Notes: generated by a model not told the origin, from the letters alone. Counted from the first letter of the stretch, positions 7,875 through 17,991 are shown. The stretch is DNA of 64,000 bases from Betaproteobacteria bacterium TMED82 (GCA_002170395.1 NHEJ01000004.1:395685-459684); one strand, 5' to 3'. Numbers and translations are program-made.

Positions 7875-9789
7875 TAATGTCCCCTATACAGACTACTCCT
7901 CTGTAGAGAAAGCAACGCAAATTTTTGCGGTTTGCCCTTGGCTGATTGGTGGGTTAGTTTTAAAAATTCCGGAAGTCGATGATAAGAACAAGTGGTTAGC
8001 TTATCTAAGAGGCTTGATTGATGAGGCCACAGAGGTGAGAGGTATACCAAGCGCGTTTACTGAAGAAAATTTATATGGCGGGTGGAGTTTTTTCGAGTAT
8101 TTTAAGACTGGTCAGCTAAGCTTCAACCCCGGTATGTTTGCAAATAAAAACAGACACCAGGTGTTGACGCTAAATATTACGGGAAATCTGAGTGATTCAC
8201 AGGTAAAAATATTCGGAGAAATTTGTAATGAGTTAGATTATTCTTCTCAGAATGTTTGTAATTCAATCTTGAGAAGAACAAAAAATGCAATAATTTTATT
8301 TGATAATTTTTCCTCCTTTGACACGTCCTATTCAAATAGTGAGTTTTTACCAGACAATTTGCTTGATCGAATTAGTTTGCTTCCTATCGTTGAAAGGCAA
8401 AGTCTTAATTTTCTCTATGATACTAATTTTGAAGAAATAAAAAAAAAAATAGGACAAGCAAGAGAAAAATTAAAAAAAATAAAAGTTAATAAAGATTTAA
8501 TCCGAAGCTTTACGAAGATAGGCGCTGGTTTTTCCATTTATAGTCTTCGGCAGATTAACTTCGCAATTCACGTTGCAAGAATAAATGCAAGCTTAAATAA
8601 TTCTACAAAAGTTGAAGAAAGGGACATTTCTGTAGCTGTTCAGCTTGTTTTCCTTCAGAGAGCTAAATCCATCCCTAAAACGAACGAAAAAAATGAGGCA
8701 GACCCAGAAAAAACTAGTAATGATTTGAATGAATCTAATGATAAGACAAGCTCAGAAAAATTAAGCGATGATTTTAATACTCACAATAAAGGGAATCTAG
8801 AGTCAGAGCAGGCGGAGAAAAAAGCTGAGATGGAACTTAATGGAGTAGAGGGAAAGGATTCAAGTGAGGATCAATCTAATAATGCCACTAATAATTTGTC
8901 GAATCGAAAAGACGAGAAAAATATTGAAAAGATGTCCGTTAGGCTTCCTCAAAATTTGATAGATGAATTAAATTCAAAAATAAAAAGTAAAATTAGCACT
9001 TCTGTAAATATAGTTGCAGGTAAGAGTAAAACTAAATTGAATGGTTTAAGGCATGGCCGCTCTTTTGGTTCAAAAATTGGGCGGCCTAATTCAGTCGAGA
9101 AAATTAGAATTTTAGAGACTATAAAAGCTGCGTTACCTTTTCAAAAAGAGAGGAGTGCATTTAATTACGGGTCAAGAAAACATCAGATTAGAATTTTCCC
9201 TGAGGATTTTAGAATTGCACGAAAAAAATATTCACCTAAGGTTACCACTATTTTTTTAGTAGATGCATCAGGTTCATCAGCAGCTCATAGGCTTGGTGAG
9301 GCTAAAGGTGCTGTTGAATTGCTACTTTCCAATTGTTATGTCAGGAGAGATGAAGTCGCGATGATAATGTTCAAAGGTTCAATAACGCAATTAGTCTTGC
9401 CTCCAACTCGATCTTTAGTAAGGGCAAAAAAAACATTAGTTGGTCTGGTTGGAGGTGGGGGAACTCCTTTGGTCCTGGCGTTAGAGCATGCTTTCAACTT
9501 AGCTCTGAGTCTCCTTGTTAACGGAAGAGTACCTAATATAGTTGTTTTGTCTGACGGAGGGGCAAATGTCACTAGGGAGGGGGTTGGGGGTAGAGAAAAA
9601 GCATTCGCCCAATCAATTGAGGCAGGACAATTGATAGCTAAGAAGAAGATTAAGTCTTTTTTTATTGATACGAGCGTCAGAGCTAGTCAGAGGAGTGAAA
9701 TGATTGCTAAATCAATGGATGCAAAATACTTTCTTTTACCAAGCGCTGACTCAGACAAAATTGTCAAAGCTATTTCACTTAAGTCGTAA
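7861..9789 (+). CDS. bchD: Magnesium chelatase subunit D
   Basis: BchD, 642 aa: a degenerate AAA+ N-terminal domain (about 1-280), an acidic, low-complexity linker rich in Asn/Asp/Glu/Ser (about 275-360), and a C-terminal von Willebrand A domain (about 455-640) with the metal-binding DASGSSA motif and a VLSDGGAN strand. It bridges BchI and the porphyrin-carrying BchH. Coupled to bchI by overlap. Its 3' end overlaps the 3' end of bchO by 15 bases on the opposite strand. Confidence 0.96.
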   Translation: MAMYDNVPYTDYSSVEKATQIFAVCPWLIGGLVLKIPEVDDKNKWLAYLRGLIDEATEVRGIPSAFTEENLYGGWSFFEYFKTGQLSFNPGMFANKNRHQVLTLNITGNLSDSQVKIFGEICNELDYSSQNVCNSILRRTKNAIILFDNFSSFDTSYSNSEFLPDNLLDRISLLPIVERQSLNFLYDTNFEEIKKKIGQAREKLKKIKVNKDLIRSFTKIGAGFSIYSLRQINFAIHVARINASLNNSTKVEERDISVAVQLVFLQRAKSIPKTNEKNEADPEKTSNDLNESNDKTSSEKLSDDFNTHNKGNLESEQAEKKAEMELNGVEGKDSSEDQSNNATNNLSNRKDEKNIEKMSVRLPQNLIDELNSKIKSKISTSVNIVAGKSKTKLNGLRHGRSFGSKIGRPNSVEKIRILETIKAALPFQKERSAFNYGSRKHQIRIFPEDFRIARKKYSPKVTTIFLVDASGSSAAHRLGEAKGAVELLLSNCYVRRDEVAMIMFKGSITQLVLPPTRSLVRAKKTLVGLVGGGGTPLVLALEHAFNLALSLLVNGRVPNIVVLSDGGANVTREGVGGREKAFAQSIEAGQLIAKKKIKSFFIDTSVRASQRSEMIAKSMDAKYFLLPSADSDKIVKAISLKS

Positions 9790-10695
9790 ATGTTCAAAGA
9801 TTATTTCAGCAATAGCTTTTGGATGTGTTTCATTTAGTAAATGACCGCCACTTAATTTAATAAAGTAACTTTTTGGAAGAAATTCTTTGAGAGTCTTTTT
9901 TAAGGACTCAATGTTAACCCATTTGTCTTTTTCTCCAGCTATTAGGGTTAGAGGGCAAGATATATCTTTGGATTTTTTAAGTAACGATTTTAAATCAGTG
10001 TCCGCCATGAACTTAATAGCACCGAGTATATGAGACTCATTTTTGAAAATGTTTTTATAGCTTTGCTTTTGTTTTGAGCTCAATTCGGAGCCCGTAGAGT
10101 CAATTAAAAGATCAACTAAGGAGGTTTTCTGCATCGCTGTTGTAATAAGTGAAATTGCAGTTTTTGAAGTTAGAATTGGAGAAAAGAAGGGAAAAAGTGC
10201 CAGATTGAAATGCACAGGCGGTGGGACTAAAGAGGGATTAATTCCGATAATTTTATTTACTATTATTAGTTTTTGCAGATTTATTTCCATAGCTATAGCT
10301 GTTCCTGCCGAGTGACCGACAGCCATATCAACCTCTCGAATTTGAAGCAAAATTAAAAGCTCTGAGATTTCCCGAGCTATTTCCGATAGCGTACTTACTC
10401 CTTCACTTTCTTTACATTTGGAACCTCCATGTCCGGGTAAATCAAAGATAAGTAATTTCCCTTTTTTTCTTTTTGTAAATTCATCTACTAGGGCATTCCA
10501 AGTTTCAAGCGTTCCACCGGTACCGTGAATAAGAAGAACCGGGGGATTCTTAGTTACTTGTTCTTCGATTTGCACAAATTGATAGCGCCAACTTACTGAT
10601 TTTGTTGAAATAAATTGACCGGCACCTTCGCCGTGGCTTTTTGTTGATGCCAAATCAGTCTTTTTTTTAGATAAATTCGATATATTTTTTCTCAT
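9775..10695 (-). CDS. bchO: BchO alpha/beta-fold hydrolase, Mg-chelatase-associated
   Basis: 306-aa alpha/beta hydrolase of the BchO family. Motifs: oxyanion-hole HGTGGTLETW, DLPGHGGS, nucleophile elbow GHSAGTAIA (Ser in GHSAG), late Asp in AGEKDKW and the final His in LSGGHLLNE. BchO is conserved beside bchI/bchD, but its reaction is not settled. Here it is inverted: it converges on bchD and diverges from crtE, so it would be transcribed from the control region containing the PpsR palindrome at 10737-10754 rather than with bchID. Confidence 0.88.
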   Translation of the reverse strand: MRKNISNLSKKKTDLASTKSHGEGAGQFISTKSVSWRYQFVQIEEQVTKNPPVLLIHGTGGTLETWNALVDEFTKRKKGKLLIFDLPGHGGSKCKESEGVSTLSEIAREISELLILLQIREVDMAVGHSAGTAIAMEINLQKLIIVNKIIGINPSLVPPPVHFNLALFPFFSPILTSKTAISLITTAMQKTSLVDLLIDSTGSELSSKQKQSYKNIFKNESHILGAIKFMADTDLKSLLKKSKDISCPLTLIAGEKDKWVNIESLKKTLKEFLPKSYFIKLSGGHLLNETHPKAIAEIIFEHLRLK

Positions 10696-10736
10696 GAAAC
10701 AGTTTTAAATAGTAAATAATATTAGACGTTATTTAT

Positions 10737-10754
10737 TGTCAATTTTAATTGACA
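10737..10754. promoter_or_regulatory. PpsR/CrtJ palindrome in bchO-crtE control region
   Basis: TGTCAATTTTAATTGACA is an exact TGT-N12-ACA dyad, the PpsR/CrtJ consensus. Its right half contains TTGACA (10749-10754), and TCTAAT follows after 17 bases (10772-10777). This makes a good sigma-70-like promoter for crtE with the repressor site covering the -35. The dyad is symmetrical and could also act on bchO. Confidence 0.8.
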
Positions 10755-10818
10755 ATGGGCAGTAATTTCATTCTAATCAAAATTAGCTCCAAAAAAAGTC
10801 ATCATCGGGGGTAATTGC

Positions 10819-11739
10819 ATGAAAATTGATTCAATTTTAGAGACAAAGCTTCAGTCTGCCGTCGACCTTTGCGGTGCTGAGGATTCACCGCCAAAGTTGG
10901 TTAAGGCGATTCACCATGCTGTGTTTCCTGGTGGTGCGCGAATAAGGCCGAAACTATGTTTGGCGGTTTCAGAGGCTATTGGTTGTAAAGATTTAACTCT
11001 TGCAATGGCTTCTGCAGTTGCTATTGAGTTATTGCATTGTGCTTCTTTAGTGCATGATGATTTACCCTGTTTCGATAATGCGGAATTTCGAAGAGGTAAA
11101 CCCACTGTTCACAAAGCTTTCGACGAGAGGCTTGCGGTTTTGGCGGGGGATGCCTTAATAGTTTTGGCGTATCAAACAGTTGCTTGTTGCAAAACACCCT
11201 TTCCTGAGAGAATTCCGCCATTAGTCCAGTGCGTATCCTCCGGAGTTGGCGCTCCAAGAGGAATTATTGCAGGTCAAGCCTGGGAGTGTGAAAATAAAGC
11301 AATTTTAAAAGAATACCAGCGTGCGAAAACTGGCTCCCTTTTCGTTGCAGCGACCACTTCTGGGGCTGTGTCGGGGGGAGAGGGTATAGAAGGATGGAGA
11401 GAACTTGGAGAAACTCTTGGAGAGGCTTATCAAGTAGCTGATGATATAAGAGATGTGATTGCCAGCCCGGACGAGCTTGGTAAGCCTTCTGGGCAGGATG
11501 AAATTCTTGGTCGTATGAGTTCAGCAAAAGAGCTTGGTTTATCTGGTGCAGTAGATTACTTTGATCACCTTATAAATAAGGCGGTTTCCGTAATTCCCCC
11601 ATGTCATAAAGATGTATATTTAAAAGGGCTAGTTAAAGAGGAGTCAAAAAGACTAGTTCCAAAGAAGGGTAGAATAAAAATATACAGGCAAGAAATTTCA
11701 AAGATGAATCAAAAGAATTCGCTGATTTCAACCTCTTAA
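10819..11739 (+). CDS. crtE: Geranylgeranyl diphosphate synthase CrtE
   Basis: CrtE, a trans-prenyltransferase of 306 aa that makes C20 geranylgeranyl diphosphate for carotenoids and the bacteriochlorophyll tail. First Asp-rich motif HDDLPCFDNAEFRRGKP, with the FARM typical of bacterial enzymes; second ADDIRDVIASPDELGKPSG. PGGARIRPKL is the conserved isopentenyl-diphosphate-binding strand. Transcribed from the promoter overlapping the PpsR palindrome. It is followed 8 bases later by crtF in the same order as in other purple bacteria. Confidence 0.95.
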   Translation: MKIDSILETKLQSAVDLCGAEDSPPKLVKAIHHAVFPGGARIRPKLCLAVSEAIGCKDLTLAMASAVAIELLHCASLVHDDLPCFDNAEFRRGKPTVHKAFDERLAVLAGDALIVLAYQTVACCKTPFPERIPPLVQCVSSGVGAPRGIIAGQAWECENKAILKEYQRAKTGSLFVAATTSGAVSGGEGIEGWRELGETLGEAYQVADDIRDVIASPDELGKPSGQDEILGRMSSAKELGLSGAVDYFDHLINKAVSVIPPCHKDVYLKGLVKEESKRLVPKKGRIKIYRQEISKMNQKNSLISTS

Positions 11740-11747
11740 AGGTATTA

Positions 11748-12869
11748 GTGGTTTCAATTCTCAGCCGTATCAAAAATCGTGTGAGAAGGAGCATATTACT
11801 TCATCCTCACGCGCAAAAATATTTTCAATCTCAGTTTTTTACTCGGTTCATTGTAAAAAAACAATCGGAGCAGTTATTCGATTTAGTAGCTGGATTCGTA
11901 TATTCCCAGATTCTTTACTCTTGCGTAACTTTAAAAATTTTCGAAAATTTAAAAAGTAAACCTTTAAAAAGTTCAGAGTTAGAAAAGAAATGTGGGCTTA
12001 ACACAGAAAGTTTCGATTGCTTAATTTCAGCGGCTGTTTCTTTAGGGCTTTTACAGAGATTAGACGAGGGAATGATCGAATTGAGAACAAAAGGTTTTGT
12101 AATTGCGATGAACCCAGGGCTTTGTGAATTAATTCTCCATCACAAAATTTTCTATCGAGATATGCAGAATCCTGTTGGGTTATTAGCTGACCATGGAAAA
12201 GAAACTGAATTAAGTAAATATTGGCCCTATGCGACAAAAAAAAATGAAGGAAGTTTTGGAAAAATGGAGTCCATCGGACAATATAGTGATTTGATGTCAA
12301 TATCACAGCCCCTAGTGACTGACCAAATTTTTAGTGCTCACAGCTTCTCTAAGTATAAAAAGGTGCTTGATTTGGGAGGAGGACAGGCAACTTTTTCAAT
12401 CAAATTAGCAACTGCTTATCGACATTTAAATATCACATGCTTTGATTTGACTGCTGTCTCTGAGCTTGCAAAAAAAAATATTAAGGCGAAAGGGTTAGGG
12501 AATCAAATATCTTTTCAAGGGGGAAATTTTTTTAACGACGCTCTGCCGTCAGGTTATGACTTAATTACTTTAATTAGAGTTTTATATGATCATCCTGATG
12601 AAAAAGTGAGTTTACTTTTGTCTTCCATAAAAAAGTGCATGCCGCCTGGCGGGGCTCTTTTAATAGCTGAGCCAATGATTACTGATCCCCAGTCTGAGCC
12701 TATCAGAAAGAGTGATGCTTATTTTTATTTTTATCTACTAGCTATGGGAAAAGGAAAGCCCCGAAGTTTAGCAGGAATTACCAAGCTGCTATATAGGGCT
12801 GGCTTCTCAAAGATATGGAAGCTTAGTTGTCCGCTACCAAGTCAAGCTGGAATACTGTTGGCAAAATAA
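11748..12869 (+). CDS. crtF: Hydroxyneurosporene O-methyltransferase CrtF
   Basis: CrtF, SAM-dependent O-methyltransferase (373 aa) adding the C-1 methoxy group in the spheroidene pathway. An N-terminal dimerisation/winged-helix part (about 40-115) is followed by a Rossmann methyltransferase core: VLDLGGGQATFS (SAM-binding), ITCFDLTAV, and RVLYDHPDEK near the active site. GTG 11748 is the likely start. Operon with crtE. Together with crtA, crtC and crtD it defines a spheroidene/spheroidenone end product. Confidence 0.93.
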   Translation: MVSILSRIKNRVRRSILLHPHAQKYFQSQFFTRFIVKKQSEQLFDLVAGFVYSQILYSCVTLKIFENLKSKPLKSSELEKKCGLNTESFDCLISAAVSLGLLQRLDEGMIELRTKGFVIAMNPGLCELILHHKIFYRDMQNPVGLLADHGKETELSKYWPYATKKNEGSFGKMESIGQYSDLMSISQPLVTDQIFSAHSFSKYKKVLDLGGGQATFSIKLATAYRHLNITCFDLTAVSELAKKNIKAKGLGNQISFQGGNFFNDALPSGYDLITLIRVLYDHPDEKVSLLLSSIKKCMPPGGALLIAEPMITDPQSEPIRKSDAYFYFYLLAMGKGKPRSLAGITKLLYRAGFSKIWKLSCPLPSQAGILLAK

Positions 12870-12912
12870 AACATAGCGCACTAAGGGTATTGCAACGCAC
12901 CAAATAAAGACG

Positions 12913-12963
12913 TTGACATGAGTACAGAAAGGATTAACATGAAAGTGTAAATAATTTTTTACA
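12913..12963 (+). promoter_or_regulatory. bchC promoter region with PpsR site
   Basis: TGT-N12-ACA at 12946-12963 (TGT, AT-rich spacer, ACA) matches the PpsR/CrtJ consensus. Two promoter readings are possible. TTGACA 12913-12918 with TAACAT 12935-12940 (16-base spacer) would put the repressor site just downstream of the -10. Alternatively TTTACA 12958-12963, in the right half-site, would be the -35, as at the other three regions. A lone ACA half-site lies 8 bases further on (12987-12989). It would drive bchCXYZ-puf. Confidence 0.65.
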
Positions 12964-12998
12964 ATTAAAAACGACAAAGAAAATGTACATACTTTTTT

Positions 12999-13961
12999 AT
13001 GAATAATATAAATTCCGATCAGAAAGGCATTGCGGTTTTGATAGAGAAGCCTGGCTCAATTAGTCTAAATGAGTTGGAGATCGATGAGTTAGCTGATGAG
13101 GACTTGATGATTGATGTTGAGTTTAGCGGTATTAGTACAGGTACTGAAAGATTGCTTTTTGAGGGTAGGATGCCTAATTTTCCTGGAATGGGGTATCCAT
13201 TGGTTCCCGGATATGAATCTGTAGGTAAGGTTATTGCGACAGGTTCAGAAGTAGCAACAAAAATTGGAGAATCGGTGTTTGTGCCTGGGGCTCAATGTTT
13301 TGGCAAGGTGAGAGGTTTATTTGGAGGCGCTTGCTCAAAAATAGTTGTACCTGATTCTAGAGTAACAAAACTAAAAAAACCCAGTTGCCCAGAGGATACT
13401 TTATTAGCTCTAGCAGCAACTGCCCATCATGTTTTTTCTGCTGAGAGTAAAGACTCTGCTCCAGACTTAATTGTTGGTCACGGAGCTCTTGGAAGGCTCT
13501 TAGCTAGAATTTCGTTGATTAAAGGTTTAAATCCAATAGTTATAGAAAAAAGTAGCCATAGGCGGTCGGGTAATTTTGATTATGAAGTTTGTAAACCTGA
13601 GGAAGTCGACGGAAAGAAATTTTCCTGTGTGGTTGATGCTAGCGGCGATATAAGCCAGCTAGACTTCTTCGTTAGCCTTATGGCTAAAAGAGGGGAGTTG
13701 GTTCTCGCGGGCTTTTATGATCAAAAAATTTCTTTTGCTTTTGTTCCTACTTTTATGAAAGAGATCAATTTCAGGGTTTCCGCTCAATGGCAACCGGAGG
13801 ACTTGAGAGTTGTAAGTCAATGGTACTTAGAGGAAATTTTATCGTTAGATAACTTAATTACTCACCAACTTTCCGCAGAAGGGGCTCGTCACGCTTATGA
13901 GACTGCGTTTAATAACCCCTCTTGCTTAAAAATGATTCTTGATTGGAAGGAGTTTCATTAA
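12999..13961 (+). CDS. bchC: Bacteriochlorophyllide a dehydrogenase BchC
   Basis: BchC, 320-aa medium-chain dehydrogenase-like enzyme that oxidises 3-hydroxyethyl bacteriochlorophyllide a to the 3-acetyl form. Visible: FSGISTGTERLLFEGRMP and LVPGYESVGKV near the N-terminus, then a nucleotide-binding fold around IVGHGALGRLLARIS. First gene of the bchCXYZ-puf run; its stop abuts the bchX ATG directly. It lies downstream of the TGT-N12-ACA site at 12946, consistent with PpsR control. Confidence 0.95.
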   Translation: MNNINSDQKGIAVLIEKPGSISLNELEIDELADEDLMIDVEFSGISTGTERLLFEGRMPNFPGMGYPLVPGYESVGKVIATGSEVATKIGESVFVPGAQCFGKVRGLFGGACSKIVVPDSRVTKLKKPSCPEDTLLALAATAHHVFSAESKDSAPDLIVGHGALGRLLARISLIKGLNPIVIEKSSHRRSGNFDYEVCKPEEVDGKKFSCVVDASGDISQLDFFVSLMAKRGELVLAGFYDQKISFAFVPTFMKEINFRVSAQWQPEDLRVVSQWYLEEILSLDNLITHQLSAEGARHAYETAFNNPSCLKMILDWKEFH

Positions 13962-14969
13962 ATGATGGATATAAAAGGTTCACAAAAAATAGAAGTTATG
14001 AGAACAAATTTATCTGCTGAGGCGAAAATTGAGCCAGACCCAGCTTGCAGTGGGGAAATAAAAAAAGAAACTCAGATAATTGCTATTTATGGCAAGGGTG
14101 GAATTGGAAAAAGTTTTACTCTCGCTAATCTTTCATACATGATGGCTCAGCAAAAGAAAAAAGTTCTTCTAATTGGTTGTGATCCAAAAAGCGATACGAC
14201 TTCTCTGCTTTTTGGTGGCAAAGCTTGTCCAACAATTATACAAACTTCATCAAAAATGAAGTTGGCAGGGGATGAAGTTTCCATAAGTGATGTTTGTTTT
14301 ATAAGAGATGGTGTTTTTGCGATGGAACTCGGAGGTCCTGAGGTAGGTAGAGGGTGTGGAGGAAGAGGAATTATACATGGCTTTGAAACCTTAGAAAAAT
14401 TGGGGTTCCATGATTGGGGATTTGACTACGTACTGCTGGATTTTTTGGGGGATGTAGTTTGCGGCGGGTTTGGGTTACCTATCGCTAGAGATATGTGTCA
14501 AAAGGTGATTGTTGTAGCCAGTAATGATTTGCAGTCACTTTATGTTGCTAATAATGTTTGTTCTGCGGTTGAATACTTTAGGAAATTAGGCGGAAACGTT
14601 GGAGTTGCCGGAATGGTAATAAATAAAGATGACGGAACTGGGGAGGCCAAGGCTTTTACTGAAAAAGTAAAAATACCCGTTCTAGCTGCTATCCCTGCTA
14701 ATGAAGATATAAGAAGAAAAAGTGCTAGTTATGAAATTATTGGAAAACCCGATTGTGAATGGGGACCACTTTTTGGAGAGCTGGCTTCGAACGTAGCAAA
14801 TGCTCCACCAGTTCACCCAAAACCACTTACGCAAGATCAATTGTTAAACCTTTTCTCCTCGGACACCGTTGGTAGGGGAGTTGTATTGCAACCAGCAACT
14901 CAGGCAGACATGACTGGTAAACAAGAAACTAAAAGAAAATCTTTAGAAGTAATTTACGATGCAGCTTAA
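13962..14969 (+). CDS. bchX: Chlorophyllide a reductase iron protein BchX
   Basis: BchX, the NifH-like ATPase subunit of chlorophyllide a reductase (COR), which reduces ring B. P-loop [15 protein letters not shown] is at about residue 44-58. The cysteines that bridge a 4Fe-4S cluster between two monomers lie in GGPEVGRGCGGRG and DVVCGGFG. 335 aa, normal length, with a family-typical N-terminal extension. It passes electrons to BchYZ. Directly abuts bchC; bchY starts 2 bases after its stop. Confidence 0.97.
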   Translation: MMDIKGSQKIEVMRTNLSAEAKIEPDPACSGEIKKETQIIAIYGKGGIGKSFTLANLSYMMAQQKKKVLLIGCDPKSDTTSLLFGGKACPTIIQTSSKMKLAGDEVSISDVCFIRDGVFAMELGGPEVGRGCGGRGIIHGFETLEKLGFHDWGFDYVLLDFLGDVVCGGFGLPIARDMCQKVIVVASNDLQSLYVANNVCSAVEYFRKLGGNVGVAGMVINKDDGTGEAKAFTEKVKIPVLAAIPANEDIRRKSASYEIIGKPDCEWGPLFGELASNVANAPPVHPKPLTQDQLLNLFSSDTVGRGVVLQPATQADMTGKQETKRKSLEVIYDAA

Positions 14970-14971
14970 AA

Positions 14972-16498
14972 ATGAAAAAAATTGATATACCTGTAAAACA
15001 GGAAAGCAACGACTTGCAAGCTACAAGTTCTTCCGCTTGTCATGGTGGGAAGCAGAGAATGCAAGAAGCTGCAAAAACTGCAGGTAAATCAGAAATTATT
15101 GACCAATATAAAAAAGATTATCCAACGGGGCCTCACGATCAACCTCAGAGCATGTGCCCGGCGTTTGGCTCTTTAAGGGTTGGATTAAGAATGCGAAGAA
15201 CAGCAACTATACTCTCAGGTTCAGCATGTTGTGTTTACGGCCTTACATTTACCTCTCATTTTTATGGGGGCAGGAGAAGTGTTGGTTACGTGCCGTTTAA
15301 TTCAGAAACGCTAGTTACCGGAAAGCTTTTTGAAGATATAAGGGAGGCAGTTTACAAGCAGGCCGATCCAAAAAAATTTGATGCAGTGGTGATAATAAAT
15401 CTTTGCGTTCCCACTGCTAGTGGAGTTCCTCTCCAGTTACTTCCAAAAGAAATCAATGGGGTTCGGATAATCGGAATAGATGTGCCGGGATTCGGAGTCC
15501 CCACTCACGCAGAGGCAAAAGATATATTGGCTGCAGCAATGTTAAAAGTAGCCCGTTCAGAAATCGAAGTGGGTCCCGTGGCTGCGCCAAGAGTTAAGCA
15601 GTCCGATAAGCCCTCGTTAACTTTGCTGGGAGAAATTTTTCCAGTTGATCCAGTAAGTATCTCAATGATGATTGAAAAAATGGGTTTATCGGTTGGTCCT
15701 GTTGTACCTACTCGAGAATGGAGAGAATTATATCAGGCGTTTAACTGTTCCGCGGTGGCCGCGCTTCACCCTTTTTATACGGCTAGCGTCAGAGAATTTG
15801 AAGCTGCTGGTAGAACAATTGTGGGCTCTGCTCCAGTAGGAGTTGACGGAACAAATATGTGGCTTGAAAAAATTGGTATTGCCAGTGGAATTAAAAAAGA
15901 GAAAATCGATATTGCGAAAAACAGTGTTCTCCCATTAATAAAAACGACACTAGAGAAAAATAAGATCAAAGGGAGCGTTACTCTCAGTGGTTATGAGGGT
16001 TCAGAGCTTATTGTTGCAAGGCTACTCATCGAAAGTGGGGCTGATGTTAAGTATGTTGGAACTGCTTGTCCCAAAACTAAATTTTCCGAGGATGACTACA
16101 AATGGTTAGTTGATAGAAAAGTAGTTGTTACATATCGAGCTTCTTTGGAGAACGATCTTGAAGCTATGAATGAATATAATCCGGATATTGCGATCGGAAC
16201 AACTCCAGTTGTGCAGGCAGCGAAAGAACTTGGAAAGCCGAGTTTATATTTCACAAATTTAATTTCTGCAAGGCCGTTAATGGGAGTTGCGGGTGTTGGG
16301 TCGATTGCTCAAGTTATAAACAGTGCAATTGCCAATAAATCCCGTTTCGATAAGATGAAAAGCTTTTTTGGTGGGGTGGGTGAGGGCTATAAAGCGGGTA
16401 TCTGGGAGGAAACACCCGTTGACAGGCCGGAATTTAGAGAAGTTACCCGTAAAAAGAATGCCCGAAAATTAGGCTCTAGAGCAAAGGAGTCTGCATAG
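14972..16498 (+). CDS. bchY: Chlorophyllide a reductase subunit Y
   Basis: BchY, a nitrogenase-MoFe-like catalytic subunit of COR (508 aa). Conserved Cys-containing segments are seen: [31 protein letters not shown] and [16 protein letters not shown]. These include the ligands for the 4Fe-4S cluster shared with BchZ. COR can also carry 8-vinyl reduction in some purple bacteria, which matters here because no bchJ or bciA is in the window. Stop and bchZ start overlap (TAGTG). Confidence 0.97.
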   Translation: MKKIDIPVKQESNDLQATSSSACHGGKQRMQEAAKTAGKSEIIDQYKKDYPTGPHDQPQSMCPAFGSLRVGLRMRRTATILSGSACCVYGLTFTSHFYGGRRSVGYVPFNSETLVTGKLFEDIREAVYKQADPKKFDAVVIINLCVPTASGVPLQLLPKEINGVRIIGIDVPGFGVPTHAEAKDILAAAMLKVARSEIEVGPVAAPRVKQSDKPSLTLLGEIFPVDPVSISMMIEKMGLSVGPVVPTREWRELYQAFNCSAVAALHPFYTASVREFEAAGRTIVGSAPVGVDGTNMWLEKIGIASGIKKEKIDIAKNSVLPLIKTTLEKNKIKGSVTLSGYEGSELIVARLLIESGADVKYVGTACPKTKFSEDDYKWLVDRKVVVTYRASLENDLEAMNEYNPDIAIGTTPVVQAAKELGKPSLYFTNLISARPLMGVAGVGSIAQVINSAIANKSRFDKMKSFFGGVGEGYKAGIWEETPVDRPEFREVTRKKNARKLGSRAKESA

Positions 16499-17970
16499 TG
16501 TTTGTTACCGATCATGATAGAGCTGGAGGCTATTGGGGTGCTGTTTATATATTCACTGCCATCAAAGGAATGCAGGTTGTAATTGATGGCCCGGTTGGTT
16601 GCGAAAATCTTCCAGTTACTTCAGTTTTGCACTACACAGATGGTTTACCACCTCATGAGTTACCTATTGTTGTTACAGGGTTATCTGAGGAAGAGTTAGG
16701 AAAAGAGGGAACGGAAGGTGCAATGAAAAGAGCCCACTCTACTCTTGACCCAGAGTTGCCCTCAGTTGTTGTTACTGGCTCTATTGCTGAAATGATTGGG
16801 GGAGGTGTTACCCCTGAAGGAACAACAATTCAAAGATTTCTGCCTAGGACAATCGACGAAGATCAATGGGAAGCAGCTGATAGAGCAATGATTTGGCTTT
16901 GGAAGGAATACGGAATGAAAAAAATTCCAAAGCCAAGGCTTTCTGAAAGACCTAAAGTCAATATTATTGGACCGTCATATGGTGTTTTTAATTTAAATAG
17001 TGATCTTGCAGAGGTTAGAAGATTAGTACAGGGAATAGGAGCTGAAATTAATTTAGTTTTTCCGTTAGGTAGTCATCTTGCTGATATGAGTAGATTAGTT
17101 GAGGCAGATGCAAATATTTGCATGTACAGGGAATACGGGCGATCACTATGTGAGATTTTGGAAAGGCCTTTCTTGCAGGCGCCTATTGGAATGGAGAGTA
17201 CTACGCTATTCCTCAGAAAATTAGGAGAACTCCTCGGGTTGGATCCTGAGCCTTTCATTCAAAAAGAGAAACACACTACGTTAAAGCCTATCTGGGATCT
17301 CTGGCGGTCAGTCACCCAGGACTTTTTTGCTACTGCAAACTTTGGGGTGGTTGCTAACGAGACTTATACGCGAGGACTTAAGAATTATCTTGAAACTGAA
17401 TTAGGTTTTCCTTGCAATTTGGGAGTCTCTCGTTGTCCTGGAAAGAAAACAGATAATGAAAAGATACGGAAATCTATTCAGGAAAACCCTCCTGTCGTAG
17501 TTTTTGGAAGCATAAATGAAAAAATTTATCTTGCGGAAGTTGGCTCTCGTAGCAGTTTTATTCCGTCATCCTTTCCTGGCCCGATAGTTAGGCGTCATAC
17601 AGGCACTCCTTTTATGGGGTATGCGGGAGCAACTTATGTATTGCAAGAACTTTGTAATGGCTTGTTTGATGCATTATTTCACATACTTCCCTTAGGCAGT
17701 GACCTTGATAAGGTTGACCCAACAAATACAAAAGTAAATTCGATCAAGGAATCAACGATTATATGGCATGAAGATGCTCAGCAAGCACTAAATGAAAAAT
17801 TAAAGTCTGAGCCAATCTTAGTTCAAATTTCAAAAGCTAAAGAATTGAGAGAGAAAGCGGAGGCTTACGCTAAAAATAAGGGTTTGAATTCGGTTACTAA
17901 ATCACTGATTAATGAAATATTGTTGGGGATAGACCACGTTGAGTCAGCTAACAGTAGGGAAACAGTTTGA
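16498..17970 (+). CDS. bchZ: Chlorophyllide a reductase subunit Z
   Basis: BchZ, the second MoFe-like subunit of COR (490 aa). Starts with GTG overlapping the bchY stop. The N-terminal [20 protein letters not shown] and [11 protein letters not shown] carry a cluster ligand Cys; [19 protein letters not shown] is typical. The C-terminal region (HEDAQQALN to KGLNSVT) belongs to the DUF3479-like tail. It is followed by the hairpin-rich pufB leader, so bchZ is probably co-transcribed with puf. Confidence 0.97.
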   Translation: MFVTDHDRAGGYWGAVYIFTAIKGMQVVIDGPVGCENLPVTSVLHYTDGLPPHELPIVVTGLSEEELGKEGTEGAMKRAHSTLDPELPSVVVTGSIAEMIGGGVTPEGTTIQRFLPRTIDEDQWEAADRAMIWLWKEYGMKKIPKPRLSERPKVNIIGPSYGVFNLNSDLAEVRRLVQGIGAEINLVFPLGSHLADMSRLVEADANICMYREYGRSLCEILERPFLQAPIGMESTTLFLRKLGELLGLDPEPFIQKEKHTTLKPIWDLWRSVTQDFFATANFGVVANETYTRGLKNYLETELGFPCNLGVSRCPGKKTDNEKIRKSIQENPPVVVFGSINEKIYLAEVGSRSSFIPSSFPGPIVRRHTGTPFMGYAGATYVLQELCNGLFDALFHILPLGSDLDKVDPTNTKVNSIKESTIIWHEDAQQALNEKLKSEPILVQISKAKELREKAEAYAKNKGLNSVTKSLINEILLGIDHVESANSRETV

Positions 17971-17991
17971 ATAAGAACATTATTAATTTTT

